Shown here in pieces: positions 24,915-33,343 of a stretch of DNA of 53,421 nt. The position numbers and the translations under genes were made by a program. Under the pieces are notes generated by a model. It did not search any database. It was not told where the DNA came from and saw only the letters and a program-made list of their open reading frames with translations. Position 1 is the stretch's first letter, and every line of letters starts with the position of its first letter. This DNA is from Georgenia_B sunbinii. Lineage in GTDB: Bacteria > Actinomycetota > Actinomycetes > Actinomycetales > Actinomycetaceae. Location: assembly GCF_036421855.1 (NCBI RefSeq), contig NZ_JAZGOK010000016.1. The stretch is one strand, 5' to 3'.

Positions 24915-26969
24915 CTACTCATGACTCACCTCCAAGTCGGATCCCGCAGTTCGGCCGACGACGTGCGGCAGGGCGCCGTCGCGCAGGAACACCGGCACGA
25001 CGTCGAGCGGGGCGGCGACCGTCAGCCACCGGCCGCCGTCGTGCTCCTCGCCGGTGGCGGCGTCGGTCCAACGCGCACCGGCCGGCAGGTAGACCTCCCG
25101 GCTGCGGGTGCCAGCGAGGACGACGGGCGCGACGAGCACGTCGGGGCCGAACAGGTACTGATGTGCCACGTCCCACGCGACCGGGTCGGCCGGGAAGTCG
25201 TGGAACAGTCCGCGCATCACCGGCTGGCCCTCGCGGTGGGCCAGTGCCATGACCTCCCGCGTGTACGGCCGCAGCGCCTCGCGCAGGTGTACGTAACGTT
25301 CCAGGACCGGGTAGTTCGCCTCGCCGTAGGACCACAGCTCGTTGGGCCCCCCGCTGCGCAGCCGCCGCGAACCGTCGCCAGCGGTGACCTCCTCGTAGGG
25401 CAGCCGGTCGCCGTGCACGCGCATGACGGGGCAGAAGGTGCCGAACTGGAACCACCGCACGAACAGCTCACGGAAGTCCTCGTCGTCGACGTCACCGAGG
25501 TGGAAGCCGCCGATGTCGGTGGTGAACCAGGCGATGCCGGCCACGCCCATGTGGATGCCGGCGGTGATTTGCCGGCGCAGGTCGGCGAAGGTGGAGCCGA
25601 TGTCCCCCGACCACGCCAGGGCGCCGTAGCGCTGGCTGCCGGCCCAGGCGCAGCGCACGAGGTTGACGACCTCGTGCTGTCCGGCGGCGCGCTGCCCCTC
25701 GTAGAAGGCACGGGAGTACAGCTGGGGGTAGAGGTTGCCGACCTTGACGTTCGGGCCCAGGTGGTAGCGGTAGTTGTCGAAGTCGTAGACGCCGTACTCC
25801 GGCTCGGCCTCGTCCAGCCAGAAGAGACGCACACCCAGCTCTGCGTAGTTGCGCCGGCACACCTGCCAGATGAACTCGCGGGCCTCGGGGTTGGTGACGT
25901 CCACGAACATGCTCGGGGCCTCGAAGGCCATCTGCACCCCGATGCCCCGCTCGGTGCGTACCAGCAGGTTGTTGGCTGCCAGCTGGTCGAAGTTCTCCGA
26001 GTGCACGGAGACCTGCGGCCAGACCGAGACCATCAGCTCCACCCCGTGCTCACGCAGCTCGGCGACCATCGCGGCGGGGTCGGGCCAGAACTCCTCCTCG
26101 AACCGGAAGTCGCCCAGCTGGGGCCAGTGGAAGAAGTCGGCGACCACGACGTCGAGCGGCAGCCCGCGGGCGGTGTGCTCGCGCACGACGTCCAGCAGCT
26201 GCTCCTGGTTCCAGTAGCGCAGCTTGGACTGCCAGAAACCCAGCCCGTACTCGGGCATCATCGGTACCCGCCCGGTGACGGCGGTGTAGGCGGCGCTGAT
26301 CTCGGCCGGGGTGTCTCCGGCGGTGATCCAGTAGTCCAGCTGATCGGTGACGCCGGCGTGCCACTCGGTACGGTTTGCCCCGAACGTCGCCGAGCCGATG
26401 GCCGGGTTGTGCCACAGGAAGCCGTAGCCGCGGTTGGAGAGGACGAACGGGACGCTCGCCTGGGAGTTACGGTGGGCCAGCTCGAAGGTGCAGCCCTTGA
26501 GGTCGAGGATGTCCTGCTGATACTGGCCCATGCCGTAGAGCTTCTCGGCCGGGTCGGCGGTGAAGGCGGCGGTGACGGCGAGGTCGGCGCCGAGGTGAGG
26601 CCGCAAGTCACGGGCGCGCAGCCGCAGCGAGCCGCCGGGATCCAGCTCCTCCAGGAGCAGCTCGCCGCGGTCGTTGTAGAATGCCAGCCGGCAGTGGTGC
26701 ACGGGATATCCCACGACGTGCTCGTCACCGGTCCAGGCGGTGGCCACCGCGCGGATCCGGCCGTGGGTGAGGGTCGCGGTGGCGCCGTCGATGGTGATGC
26801 CCGCGGGGTTGCCCGGTTGGGGAAGCAGGGCGTGGTCGGTGTCCAGGACATCGCCCTGGAGCGTGGCCCTCACCCGCAGGCTGTGCTCGCCCCACGGTTC
26901 GACGACGAGGGTCTCCCCGCCGCCGCGCCACATCAGGGTGCCGTCGCGCTCGGTGAAGGGTGTGGTCAC
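24915..26969 (-). CDS. GH31 family glycosidase (alpha-xylosidase/alpha-galactosidase type)
   Basis: 684-residue intracellular alpha-glycosidase without signal peptide. The N-terminal beta-sandwich (1-225) is followed by the TIM barrel. The nucleophile is Asp386 in WLDEAEP and the acid/base is Asp456 in WSGDIGS, both in the usual GH31 contexts. GFWQSKLRYWNQEQLLDVV marks the barrel start and FTTDIGGF a conserved later strand. The LDEAEP version is common in alpha-xylosidase-like and alpha-galactosidase-like GH31 enzymes, so either activity is possible. The GTG start overlaps the GH127 stop (GTGA) and has AAGGAGGAG just upstream, so it is co-translated as the last gene of the LacI operon. It likely trims imported oligosaccharides together with GH127. 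Confidence 0.9.
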   Translation of the reverse strand: MTTPFTERDGTLMWRGGGETLVVEPWGEHSLRVRATLQGDVLDTDHALLPQPGNPAGITIDGATATLTHGRIRAVATAWTGDEHVVGYPVHHCRLAFYNDRGELLLEELDPGGSLRLRARDLRPHLGADLAVTAAFTADPAEKLYGMGQYQQDILDLKGCTFELAHRNSQASVPFVLSNRGYGFLWHNPAIGSATFGANRTEWHAGVTDQLDYWITAGDTPAEISAAYTAVTGRVPMMPEYGLGFWQSKLRYWNQEQLLDVVREHTARGLPLDVVVADFFHWPQLGDFRFEEEFWPDPAAMVAELREHGVELMVSVWPQVSVHSENFDQLAANNLLVRTERGIGVQMAFEAPSMFVDVTNPEAREFIWQVCRRNYAELGVRLFWLDEAEPEYGVYDFDNYRYHLGPNVKVGNLYPQLYSRAFYEGQRAAGQHEVVNLVRCAWAGSQRYGALAWSGDIGSTFADLRRQITAGIHMGVAGIAWFTTDIGGFHLGDVDDEDFRELFVRWFQFGTFCPVMRVHGDRLPYEEVTAGDGSRRLRSGGPNELWSYGEANYPVLERYVHLREALRPYTREVMALAHREGQPVMRGLFHDFPADPVAWDVAHQYLFGPDVLVAPVVLAGTRSREVYLPAGARWTDAATGEEHDGGRWLTVAAPLDVVPVFLRDGALPHVVGRTAGSDLEVSHE

Positions 26970-28930
26970 TGCTCCTCCTTGGCGGCGTGCACCGGCAGGA
27001 AGACGCGCATCTGCGCGGGGCCTCGCTCAGCCCACTGGTGGTAGGGCACCAGCTCGAGGTCCACGGCTCGACCCGGTCGGGGGTGAGCCGCCGGTCCCGA
27101 GCGGTACGGCAACGCACCGGGGACGTCCTCGCCAGGCGTGATCCACCCGCCGGCCAGCACCGTGCCGCCCTGGCCGGTGCGCAGCTCGGTGGTCGGGTCG
27201 AGGCGGACGTCGGCGAGGTCGTCGGCCGCGGCCAGGTCGGTGCTCTCCAGGCACATCACCAGCGGGCCGCGCTCGACGGCGACCGAGCCGCGCAGGCCGT
27301 CGATGCGCGGGTCGGGCCAGGTGAGGCGGGCCCTCATGGGCAGCTCAAGGCGGATCCGCTCCCCCGCACGCAGGTCCGGGACGTCGATCCAGCCGGGCTC
27401 GGCGTCGGTGGCTGGGCCTCCCCCGCGGGCGATGGTGGCGTCGGCCGCCCAGGATGGCACCCGCAGCCGCAGCTGGACCGGCCGGTCGGGAACGTCGAGG
27501 ACGACGACGTCGACCGCGCCGTCGTCGGGGTAGCTGGTCGACACCCGCAGCCGCAGCCGCCCGCCGGCGGCCAGGTCCACCGCGAGCTCGCCGGCGGCGT
27601 ACTGCAGGAGAGTGAGGGTGTCCCCGTCCGTGGCGGCGAGGTAGGTGTGGGCCGAGGCCAGCGTGCGGGCCACGTTCGTGGGGCAGCACGAGACGTCGAA
27701 CCACGGGGCACGGACCCCGCCCTCGGCGCGGGCGTTCTCGGCGTCCTGCGGCACGTCGGAGCCGGGGACACGCTGCTGGAGCGGGTTGGCGTAGAAGAAC
27801 GCCCGCCCGTCCTCGCGTGGCGAGGTGGCCACGACGTTGTACATGGTGCGTTCGATGAGGTCGGCGTAGCGGACCTCGCCGGTGGCCAGGAACAGCCGCC
27901 AGGAGACCATCACCGAGGCGATGCCGGCGCAGGTCTCGCAGTAGGCGCGGTCGGCGGGCAGCTCCCAGTCGTCCCCGAAGCCCTCGTCCTGGTGGCGCGA
28001 GCCCATCCCGCCGGTGAGGTAGGTGCGCCGTTCGACCGAGCGCTGCCACTGCGCCTGCACGGCGGCGAACAGCTCGTCGTCGGCGAGGTCGACGGCGGTG
28101 TCCAGGGCGCCGGCGGCCAGGTAGAGCGCGCGCACGGCGTGCCCGCGCCACACATGCGCCTCGCGAACCGGGATGTCATCCTGGAAGTAGGCGCTGCTCA
28201 GCAGCGGGACGGGGGCGAGCAGCCCGCGGCCGCGGCGCTCCACGAAGAGTTGAGCCAGCTCGACGTAGCGGGCCTCGCCGGTGGCGCGGCCGAACTCGGC
28301 CAGCGATACCTCGATCTCGGGGTGGCCGCAGATTCCCTCGCGTCCGCCGGGGCCGAACTCGCGGTAGACGTGGTCGGCGGCGCGGCGGGCGACGGCCACC
28401 AGCTCGTCCTTCCCGGTGGTGCGCAGCCGGGCCACGGCCGCCTGGAGCAGGTGCCCGGTGCAGTACAGCTCGTGGCCCATCTCGAGGTCGCTGTAGCGGG
28501 CCCGCTGCCCGGCGTGGCCGAAGCAGGTGTTGAGGTAGCCGTCGGCGTCCTGGGCGGCGGCGATCCGGGTGGTCAGCCGCCTCAGGAGCGCGTCGGCGTC
28601 CGGGTCGCCGGTACGCCCGTGCTCCCAGGCGAGTGCCTCCATGAGCTTGTAGACCTCGGAGTCGGAGAACTGCCACCCGGGCCGCTCGCCACCGGTGCGG
28701 CCCTCGGCCACGGCGTCGAAGTTGGCCAGCCAGCCCAGCCGGTCCATCCAGTCGAGGCAGTGCCGCAGGGTGGCGGCGGCGTTGGTCCGCTGGCGGGTGC
28801 CCCAGAAGCCGCCGTCGAGGGTCACCTCCCCGATGCCCACCCCTCGCCGGTGCCCGCGGGCGGGTACGACGGGTCGCGCCGACCGTGCCGCAGTGTCCGT
28901 CGACGACGGCGTGTCGAGATTGGCAGTCAT
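26966..28930 (-). CDS. GH127-type beta-L-arabinofuranosidase
   Basis: 654-residue cytoplasmic enzyme of the DUF1680/GH127 family, which removes beta-L-arabinofuranose from, for example, hydroxyproline-linked arabino-oligosaccharides. The family's zinc/cysteine active site is complete: Glu332 and Cys334 in YCETCAG, Cys415 and the nucleophile Cys416 in DVSCCPTN, at nearly the same positions as in the bifidobacterial prototype HypBA1 (338, 340, 417, 418). The N-terminal alpha/alpha barrel opens with VTLDGGFWGTRQRTN, and the C-terminal beta-sandwich contains LRLRVPSW. I chose the ATG at 28930 (AGGA 9 nt upstream); an ATG 6 nt earlier overlaps the permease stop. This gene is the best clue that the locus handles arabinose-containing plant glycans. 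Confidence 0.93.
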   Translation of the reverse strand: MTANLDTPSSTDTAARSARPVVPARGHRRGVGIGEVTLDGGFWGTRQRTNAAATLRHCLDWMDRLGWLANFDAVAEGRTGGERPGWQFSDSEVYKLMEALAWEHGRTGDPDADALLRRLTTRIAAAQDADGYLNTCFGHAGQRARYSDLEMGHELYCTGHLLQAAVARLRTTGKDELVAVARRAADHVYREFGPGGREGICGHPEIEVSLAEFGRATGEARYVELAQLFVERRGRGLLAPVPLLSSAYFQDDIPVREAHVWRGHAVRALYLAAGALDTAVDLADDELFAAVQAQWQRSVERRTYLTGGMGSRHQDEGFGDDWELPADRAYCETCAGIASVMVSWRLFLATGEVRYADLIERTMYNVVATSPREDGRAFFYANPLQQRVPGSDVPQDAENARAEGGVRAPWFDVSCCPTNVARTLASAHTYLAATDGDTLTLLQYAAGELAVDLAAGGRLRLRVSTSYPDDGAVDVVVLDVPDRPVQLRLRVPSWAADATIARGGGPATDAEPGWIDVPDLRAGERIRLELPMRARLTWPDPRIDGLRGSVAVERGPLVMCLESTDLAAADDLADVRLDPTTELRTGQGGTVLAGGWITPGEDVPGALPYRSGPAAHPRPGRAVDLELVPYHQWAERGPAQMRVFLPVHAAKEEQ

Positions 28931-28935
28931 CTGCA

Positions 28936-29754
28936 TCAGTCCTTGACGGCCCCGGCGGTCACGCCGGCGGCCACGTAGCGCTGCGCGACGACGATCAGGA
29001 TCGCCGCGGGGATGGAGGCCACCACAGCGGTGGCCATGATCGAGTTCCAGGTGGTGGTGTTGTTGCCGATGTACTGGTAGATCCCCAGCGTGATCGGGAT
29101 GAGGTCGCCGTTGCGGTTGAGGGTCGAGGCGAAGATGAAGTCCGACCAGGCCCACAGGAAGGCGAACAGCGACACCGTGACGATCGAGTTGCGGCTCAAC
29201 GGCAGGACGATCGAGCGGAAGGTGCGCCATGGGCCCGCGCCGTCGATGGTCGCCGCCTGCAGCATCTCCTTGGGGATGCCTGCCATGAACGCGGTGAACA
29301 GCAGCACCCCGAAGGGCACCGCGATGGTGGAGCTGGCGATGATCAGCCCGCCGACCGTGTTGAGCATGCCGAGGCGGACGTAGATGGCGTAGAAGCCCAT
29401 CGCCATGACGACGCTGGGGATCATCTGGGCCACGAGCAGCAGGAAGTTGATCCCGCCCGCGCCGCGCACGTGCAGCTTGGAGAGCGCGTAGCCGGCGGGC
29501 GCAGCGATGAGCAGGGTGAGGACGACGCTGCCCAGCCCGATCACCAGGCTGGTGCCCAGGTTCGGCAGCTGGTCTCGCAGCACGCTGGTGTAGCCCTCGA
29601 GAGTGGGTTCCCGGGGGTACCAGTGCGGTGGGTTGGCGCGCATGTTGCTGGTGCGCGTGAGGGAGACGTTGAACATCCAGTAGACCGGGAACAGCATGAC
29701 CGCGGTGAGCACGAGCCCCACGGCGGTACGCGCCAACGGGCGGCGGGTGGTCAT
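28936..29754 (-). CDS. Sugar ABC transporter permease (CUT1, MalG/AraQ-type)
   Basis: 272-residue inner-membrane permease with six predicted helices. The cytoplasmic EAA-like loop is present as KEMLQAATIDGAGPWRTFRSIVLPL. N-terminal AVGLVLTAVMLFPVYWMFNVSL is the usual first helix of MalG-like permeases, and the protein ends shortly after the last helix. Its ATG overlaps the stop of the first permease (ATGA), so the two are made together as a heterodimer. No ATPase gene occurs in the operon; in actinobacteria a shared MsiK-type ATPase encoded elsewhere usually energises such importers. Confidence 0.92.
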   Translation of the reverse strand: MTTRRPLARTAVGLVLTAVMLFPVYWMFNVSLTRTSNMRANPPHWYPREPTLEGYTSVLRDQLPNLGTSLVIGLGSVVLTLLIAAPAGYALSKLHVRGAGGINFLLLVAQMIPSVVMAMGFYAIYVRLGMLNTVGGLIIASSTIAVPFGVLLFTAFMAGIPKEMLQAATIDGAGPWRTFRSIVLPLSRNSIVTVSLFAFLWAWSDFIFASTLNRNGDLIPITLGIYQYIGNNTTTWNSIMATAVVASIPAAILIVVAQRYVAAGVTAGAVKD

Positions 29755-30722
29755 GAATCCTCCTGACGGCGCCGGAGGTAGAGGTAGAGCAGCCCGACGG
29801 CAAGGGCGAGCAGGATGAGCATGTTGCCGATCGCGGCGGCCATCGAGAAGTTCGGCTGGGCGGTACCGAAGGCGTGCCGGTAGGAGAGCACCGCGAGGTT
29901 GGCCGAGGCGCTGCCCGGCCCGCCGGTGGTCATCACCCAGATGACATCCACCACCTTGAGCGTGTAGACGAAGCCGAGCAGGAGGGTGATCGCCGAGACC
30001 GGGCGCAGCAGCGGGAAGGTGATGTGCCGGAACCGCTGCCGGCCGCTGGCGCCGTCCAGGGCGGCGGCCTCGTACAGGTCGGTAGGGATGTTCTGCAGCC
30101 CGGAGTAGAGGATGACGAGGTTGAAGGGGATTCCCAGCCAGATGTTGGCGATGAGCACGGAAAGCAGTGCGGTGCTCGGGTCGGTGAGCCAGTTGATCTG
30201 CCCGATCCCGAAGGCGCTGAGGAAGGAGTTGATGATCCCGTACTCGCTGTTGAGCATCCAGGACCACACCGAGCCGGAGACGATCAGCGGCAGCAGCCAC
30301 GGGATGAGGAAGGCCCCGCGGAGCACGGCTGACAGCGGGAAGCTGCGCTGGAAGAAGACCGCCAGGGCCAGGCCGATGGCGTACTGCGCCGCGATGGAAC
30401 CGAGGGTGAAGATCGCGGTGTTGCGCAGTGCTGTGCCGAAGGAGCTGGAGGAGAGCGCGGCCTGGTGGTTGTCCAGGCCGACGAACTCGGCGTCTCCCTG
30501 GACGAAGGCCCGGGCGTCGTACCAGTGGATGCTCAGGTCGATGTTGCGCCACAACGGGTAGGCGTAGAACACCACGAGGTAGACCAGCAGCGGGGCGACG
30601 AACGCCAGGCCGGCCCAGGTGGTGGCGGTGGGACGCCGCCTGCGCCGCTCCCCCGGGTCACCGGCGGGCGCCGGTAACCCGGGGGTGCGGGTCGGGGCGA
30701 CGTCAGAGGGGGTCGTGGTCAT
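29751..30722 (-). CDS. Sugar ABC transporter permease (CUT1, MalF/UgpA-type)
   Basis: 323-residue membrane protein. A basic Pro-rich cytoplasmic N-terminus (to about 34) precedes six helices. The first helix is GLAFVAPLLVYLVVFYAYPLW. The EAA loop reads DLYEAAALDGASGRQRFRHITFPLLRP (two parts of the conserved EAA-x3-G signature). GAGGAAGGT lies before the ATG. It follows the binding-protein gene by 69 bp and overlaps the next permease by 4 bp. Partner of the MalG-type permease; the predicted cargo is an arabinose- or xylose-containing oligosaccharide, inferred from neighbours only. Confidence 0.92.
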   Translation of the reverse strand: MTTTPSDVAPTRTPGLPAPAGDPGERRRRRPTATTWAGLAFVAPLLVYLVVFYAYPLWRNIDLSIHWYDARAFVQGDAEFVGLDNHQAALSSSSFGTALRNTAIFTLGSIAAQYAIGLALAVFFQRSFPLSAVLRGAFLIPWLLPLIVSGSVWSWMLNSEYGIINSFLSAFGIGQINWLTDPSTALLSVLIANIWLGIPFNLVILYSGLQNIPTDLYEAAALDGASGRQRFRHITFPLLRPVSAITLLLGFVYTLKVVDVIWVMTTGGPGSASANLAVLSYRHAFGTAQPNFSMAAAIGNMLILLALAVGLLYLYLRRRQEDS

Positions 30723-30791
30723 GACACCTTCCTCGTCGGGTGGTGGCCGCGATCAGCGCGGAGACCGTGGTGAGGTGGACGAGCGTGCGGT

Positions 30792-32054
30792 TCAGCCGGT
30801 GGCGGCGTCGGCTTCGCTCTGGGCCTCGGCGAGGGCGTCGGCCACGGTCATCGCACCACTGGTGGCGTTCTGGACGGCGGTCCACAGCGCCTCGGAGATC
30901 CGCGGGTAGTCCGTGCCGAGGTTGTCCGAGGTGCGGCCCCGGGCGGACTGCACTGCTGCCACCCAGGTGTCGAGCTCCGGGTGCTCCTCGAGCAGGGCCT
31001 GCTGGCCGTCTGCCGTCGGGGGAATGTAGTACGCGAAGGTCGTGGCCGTCTCCGTCAGCCCCTCCGGCGTCGTCATGCACTCCACGATCTGGGTGGTGAC
31101 CTCGTAGCGGTCCTCGTCTTCCTGGACGGGAGCCGTGATGAACTCACCACCAGTGGGCGCGGGCGCCACTCCCCCATCCTGACCCGGGATCGGGATGACG
31201 CCGACCGGGAAGTCAGCCTCGGCAGCGCTGTTGACCTGCCAGGTGCCGTTCTCCACGAACCCGAAGTCGCCGGTGAGGAACTCCTCCCAGGTGGTGTTCT
31301 GGGAGTTGTTGATGACGGTGTTGGGCGCGTAGCCCTCGTCGAGCCAGTCGACCCACAGCTGGAGCGCGGTAGCCGCTTCGGGAGAGTCGAGCTGGCGCAG
31401 GTCCGCACCGGCACCCCAGAACCATGGGAGGAACTGGAAGGACCCCTCCTCGGTGCCGATACCGGCGAAGGTGATGCCCCGAGCGCCGGAGTCGTCGATC
31501 GCCGCCAGGGCGTCTGTGAGGGAGGCCCAGTCCGTGATCGAGGCCGGGTCGACGCCGGCGCCGGCGAGGATGTCCTCGTTGTAGAACAGGGCCAGCGTGT
31601 TGGCGCCGATGGGAATGCCGTAGGCCTCGCCGTCCATGACGCCGGCGCCCAGGAGGTTCTCGTCGAACGCTGCGGTGTCGAAGCCGAGCTCGGTCATCGT
31701 GGTGAGCATGCCGGTACCGGCCAGGGTGGAGACGGCCGGGTTGTCCAGCAGGATGATGTCCGGGGCATTGCCCTCCTGGGCGGACAGCAGCGCTTGGTTG
31801 GTCAGCTGGGTGGTGTCGAAGGCGGTGCGGTCGATGGTCACTCCCGCCTCGGTGCCGCACGCTGCCACGCGGTTGTCCCAGTCCGATCCGTCGGTGTGCT
31901 GCGGGTAGGGGTCCCACCAGGTGTAGGTGCCACCGGCGGCGGTGTCCCCGCCGTCGCCGTCGCCGTCGCCGTCCGAGCATGCGACCAGCGCGCCCGAGGC
32001 GAGCACGGCAGCTGCGGCGATGGCAATGGTCCGAGACTTACGATGGTGCGACAT
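30792..32054 (-). CDS. Extracellular sugar-binding lipoprotein of the ABC importer
   Basis: 420-residue solute-binding protein, cluster B/CUT1 type. Lipoprotein signal with lipobox LVAC and a following Asp/Gly-rich linker; the mature part has the family features GNAPDIILLDNPAVSTLAG, YGIPIGANTLALFYNEDIL and the late FAYYIPPTADG segment. ATG at 32054 is preferred: AGGAGG lies 8 nt upstream; a GTG immediately before it would be too close. It captures oligosaccharides released by the exported glycosidases. First structural gene after lacI, 58 bp downstream of it. Confidence 0.93.
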   Translation of the reverse strand: MSHHRKSRTIAIAAAAVLASGALVACSDGDGDGDGGDTAAGGTYTWWDPYPQHTDGSDWDNRVAACGTEAGVTIDRTAFDTTQLTNQALLSAQEGNAPDIILLDNPAVSTLAGTGMLTTMTELGFDTAAFDENLLGAGVMDGEAYGIPIGANTLALFYNEDILAGAGVDPASITDWASLTDALAAIDDSGARGITFAGIGTEEGSFQFLPWFWGAGADLRQLDSPEAATALQLWVDWLDEGYAPNTVINNSQNTTWEEFLTGDFGFVENGTWQVNSAAEADFPVGVIPIPGQDGGVAPAPTGGEFITAPVQEDEDRYEVTTQIVECMTTPEGLTETATTFAYYIPPTADGQQALLEEHPELDTWVAAVQSARGRTSDNLGTDYPRISEALWTAVQNATSGAMTVADALAEAQSEADAATG

Positions 32055-32112
32055 CACGGGTTCCTCCTTGAATTTGTGATGGTTCGGGTGTCGCCGGGCC
32101 TGGCGCCACCCG

Positions 32113-33132
32113 TCAGGACCGGGGCAGCTGCGTACTGCCCCGGTCCTCCAGCTCTGGGGAGATGAGCCGGGTGACGTGCGGTTCCCCCCGCCCCGCGGGC
32201 GACTCGATCCTGCGGACCAGCTGCCGCACGGCCATGCTGCCGAGGCGGTCGGGGGCGCTCTCGATGAAGGAGAACGGCAGGGAGAAGGTACGGGCGAACT
32301 CGTCGGAGTAGCGCCCGATGACGGAGTAGTCCGCCGGGGAGCTCAGCCCCCGTGCGTGCAGCACGGTGGGCAGGGCGGCAGCCGCGGCCTCGTTGTTGAG
32401 GAGCAGACCGGTGGCACCGGGGTGGGCGTCGAGCAGCTGGTTGAGCTCGCGGCCGATCTCCGGCTGCTGGGCAGCGCCGTGGACGGCGTGCAGGATGATG
32501 CCACGCCGCTGAGCCTCCTCCTGCGCGGCGTTGCGCAGGCGCCACACGTAGGCGCCACCGCGCTCCACCACGTGCCGGGGTTGGGACACGAGCACCAGCT
32601 CGCGATGCCCGAGCCTGGCGAGATGCTCAACCATGAGCCGGCCGGCCTCGGGGAAGTCGAGGTCGAAGATGTCCAGGCCGCTGCAGTCCTCCGGGAGCCC
32701 GACCAGCGCGCCAGGTTGCCTCGCGGCGCGCAGCACCGGCAGCCGCGGATCGTCGTCCGCGACGTTGAGGAGCACGACCCCGTCGACCATGCGGGAGTCG
32801 GTGAGCCGGCGCAGCGCGCTGGGACCGTCGGAGTCGGTAACCAGCAGGATGTCGTAGCCCAGCTTCCGGGCCGTGTCGGAGACGCCGAGCATGTACTGGA
32901 GCATCGCCGGGGCAAACTCGTCCTCGAGGAACTGGGCGAACAGGCCGATGATGCGGGTCTGCGCCGTGGCCAACGCTCGGGCACCGGCGTTGGGGGTGTA
33001 GCCGAGCTGATCGACGGCAGCGCGCACGCGCTCGCGCACCTCCGAGGAGATCGCGCGCTTGCCGGACAAGGCGTAGGAGGCCGTGCTGCGCGAGACGCCC
33101 GCCACACGAGCCACATCGGCGATCGTCGCCAT
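32113..33132 (-). CDS. LacI-family repressor of the glycan-utilisation locus
   Basis: 339 residues. The N-terminal LacI helix-turn-helix and hinge are clear (TIADVARVAGVSRSTASYAL ... RVRAAVDQLGYTPNAGARAL). A periplasmic-binding-protein-like sugar domain follows, with VDGVVLL and GATGLLLNNE segments. The ATG at 33132 has GGAGGAGG 5 nt upstream; an in-frame TTG at 33147 lies within that ribosome site. Its promoter carries two copies of a 14-bp palindrome, and a third precedes the exported glycosidase, so it probably represses itself, the transporter, GH127, GH31 and the glycosidase until the inducer sugar enters. A perfect hairpin overlaps the end of the gene. Confidence 0.93.
   Translation of the reverse strand: MATIADVARVAGVSRSTASYALSGKRAISSEVRERVRAAVDQLGYTPNAGARALATAQTRIIGLFAQFLEDEFAPAMLQYMLGVSDTARKLGYDILLVTDSDGPSALRRLTDSRMVDGVVLLNVADDDPRLPVLRAARQPGALVGLPEDCSGLDIFDLDFPEAGRLMVEHLARLGHRELVLVSQPRHVVERGGAYVWRLRNAAQEEAQRRGIILHAVHGAAQQPEIGRELNQLLDAHPGATGLLLNNEAAAAALPTVLHARGLSSPADYSVIGRYSDEFARTFSLPFSFIESAPDRLGSMAVRQLVRRIESPAGRGEPHVTRLISPELEDRGSTQLPRS
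32115..32147 (-). other. Perfect 13-bp hairpin overlapping the lacI stop codon
   Basis: AGGACCGGGGCAG (32115-32127) pairs perfectly with CTGCCCCGGTCCT (32135-32147) around a 7-nt loop, covering the last eleven codons of lacI. No T-run follows. It could cause partial termination or protect the 3' end, giving different amounts of repressor and transporter from one transcript. Confidence 0.55.
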
Positions 33133-33160
33133 GACGTCCTCCTCCAACCTGCACTGGCTG

Positions 33161-33174
33161 TCGAACCGGTTCGC
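33161..33174. promoter_or_regulatory. LacI-type operator O1, at the transcription start of lacI
   Basis: TCGAACCGGTTCGC, 13 of 14 positions of the palindrome at 24848. It begins 2 bp past the -10 element on the minus strand, a position that would block initiation. Confidence 0.8.
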
Positions 33175-33176
33175 CT

Positions 33177-33207
33177 ACTATAGCCACCTACCAATGTCGG
33201 TTGTCAA
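33177..33207 (-). promoter_or_regulatory. Sigma-70-type promoter of the lacI-transporter operon
   Basis: On the minus strand TTGACA (33207-33202), a 19-bp spacer and TATAGT (33182-33177). The hexamers match consensus at 6/6 and 5/6; the spacer is 2 bp longer than ideal. The start would fall within operator O1, about 35-40 bp upstream of the lacI ATG. Confidence 0.75.
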
Positions 33208-33225
33208 GCAAAGCCGGGGAAGTCG

Positions 33226-33239
33226 TCGAACCGGATCGA
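33226..33239. promoter_or_regulatory. LacI-type operator O2, upstream of the lacI promoter
   Basis: TCGAACCGGATCGA, one mismatch from the 24848 palindrome. Its centre is 65 bp from that of O1, about six helical turns, with the promoter between them. Confidence 0.75.
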
Positions 33240-33343
33240 CACACGCCACGCACGAGCCTCCCGCCTGGCCGAGGAACGATATCCGTCGGTGATCGGCGCT
33301 TACCTAGTAGACCGAACCCATTCGCCGAGCCTGCGCGGAGTGC

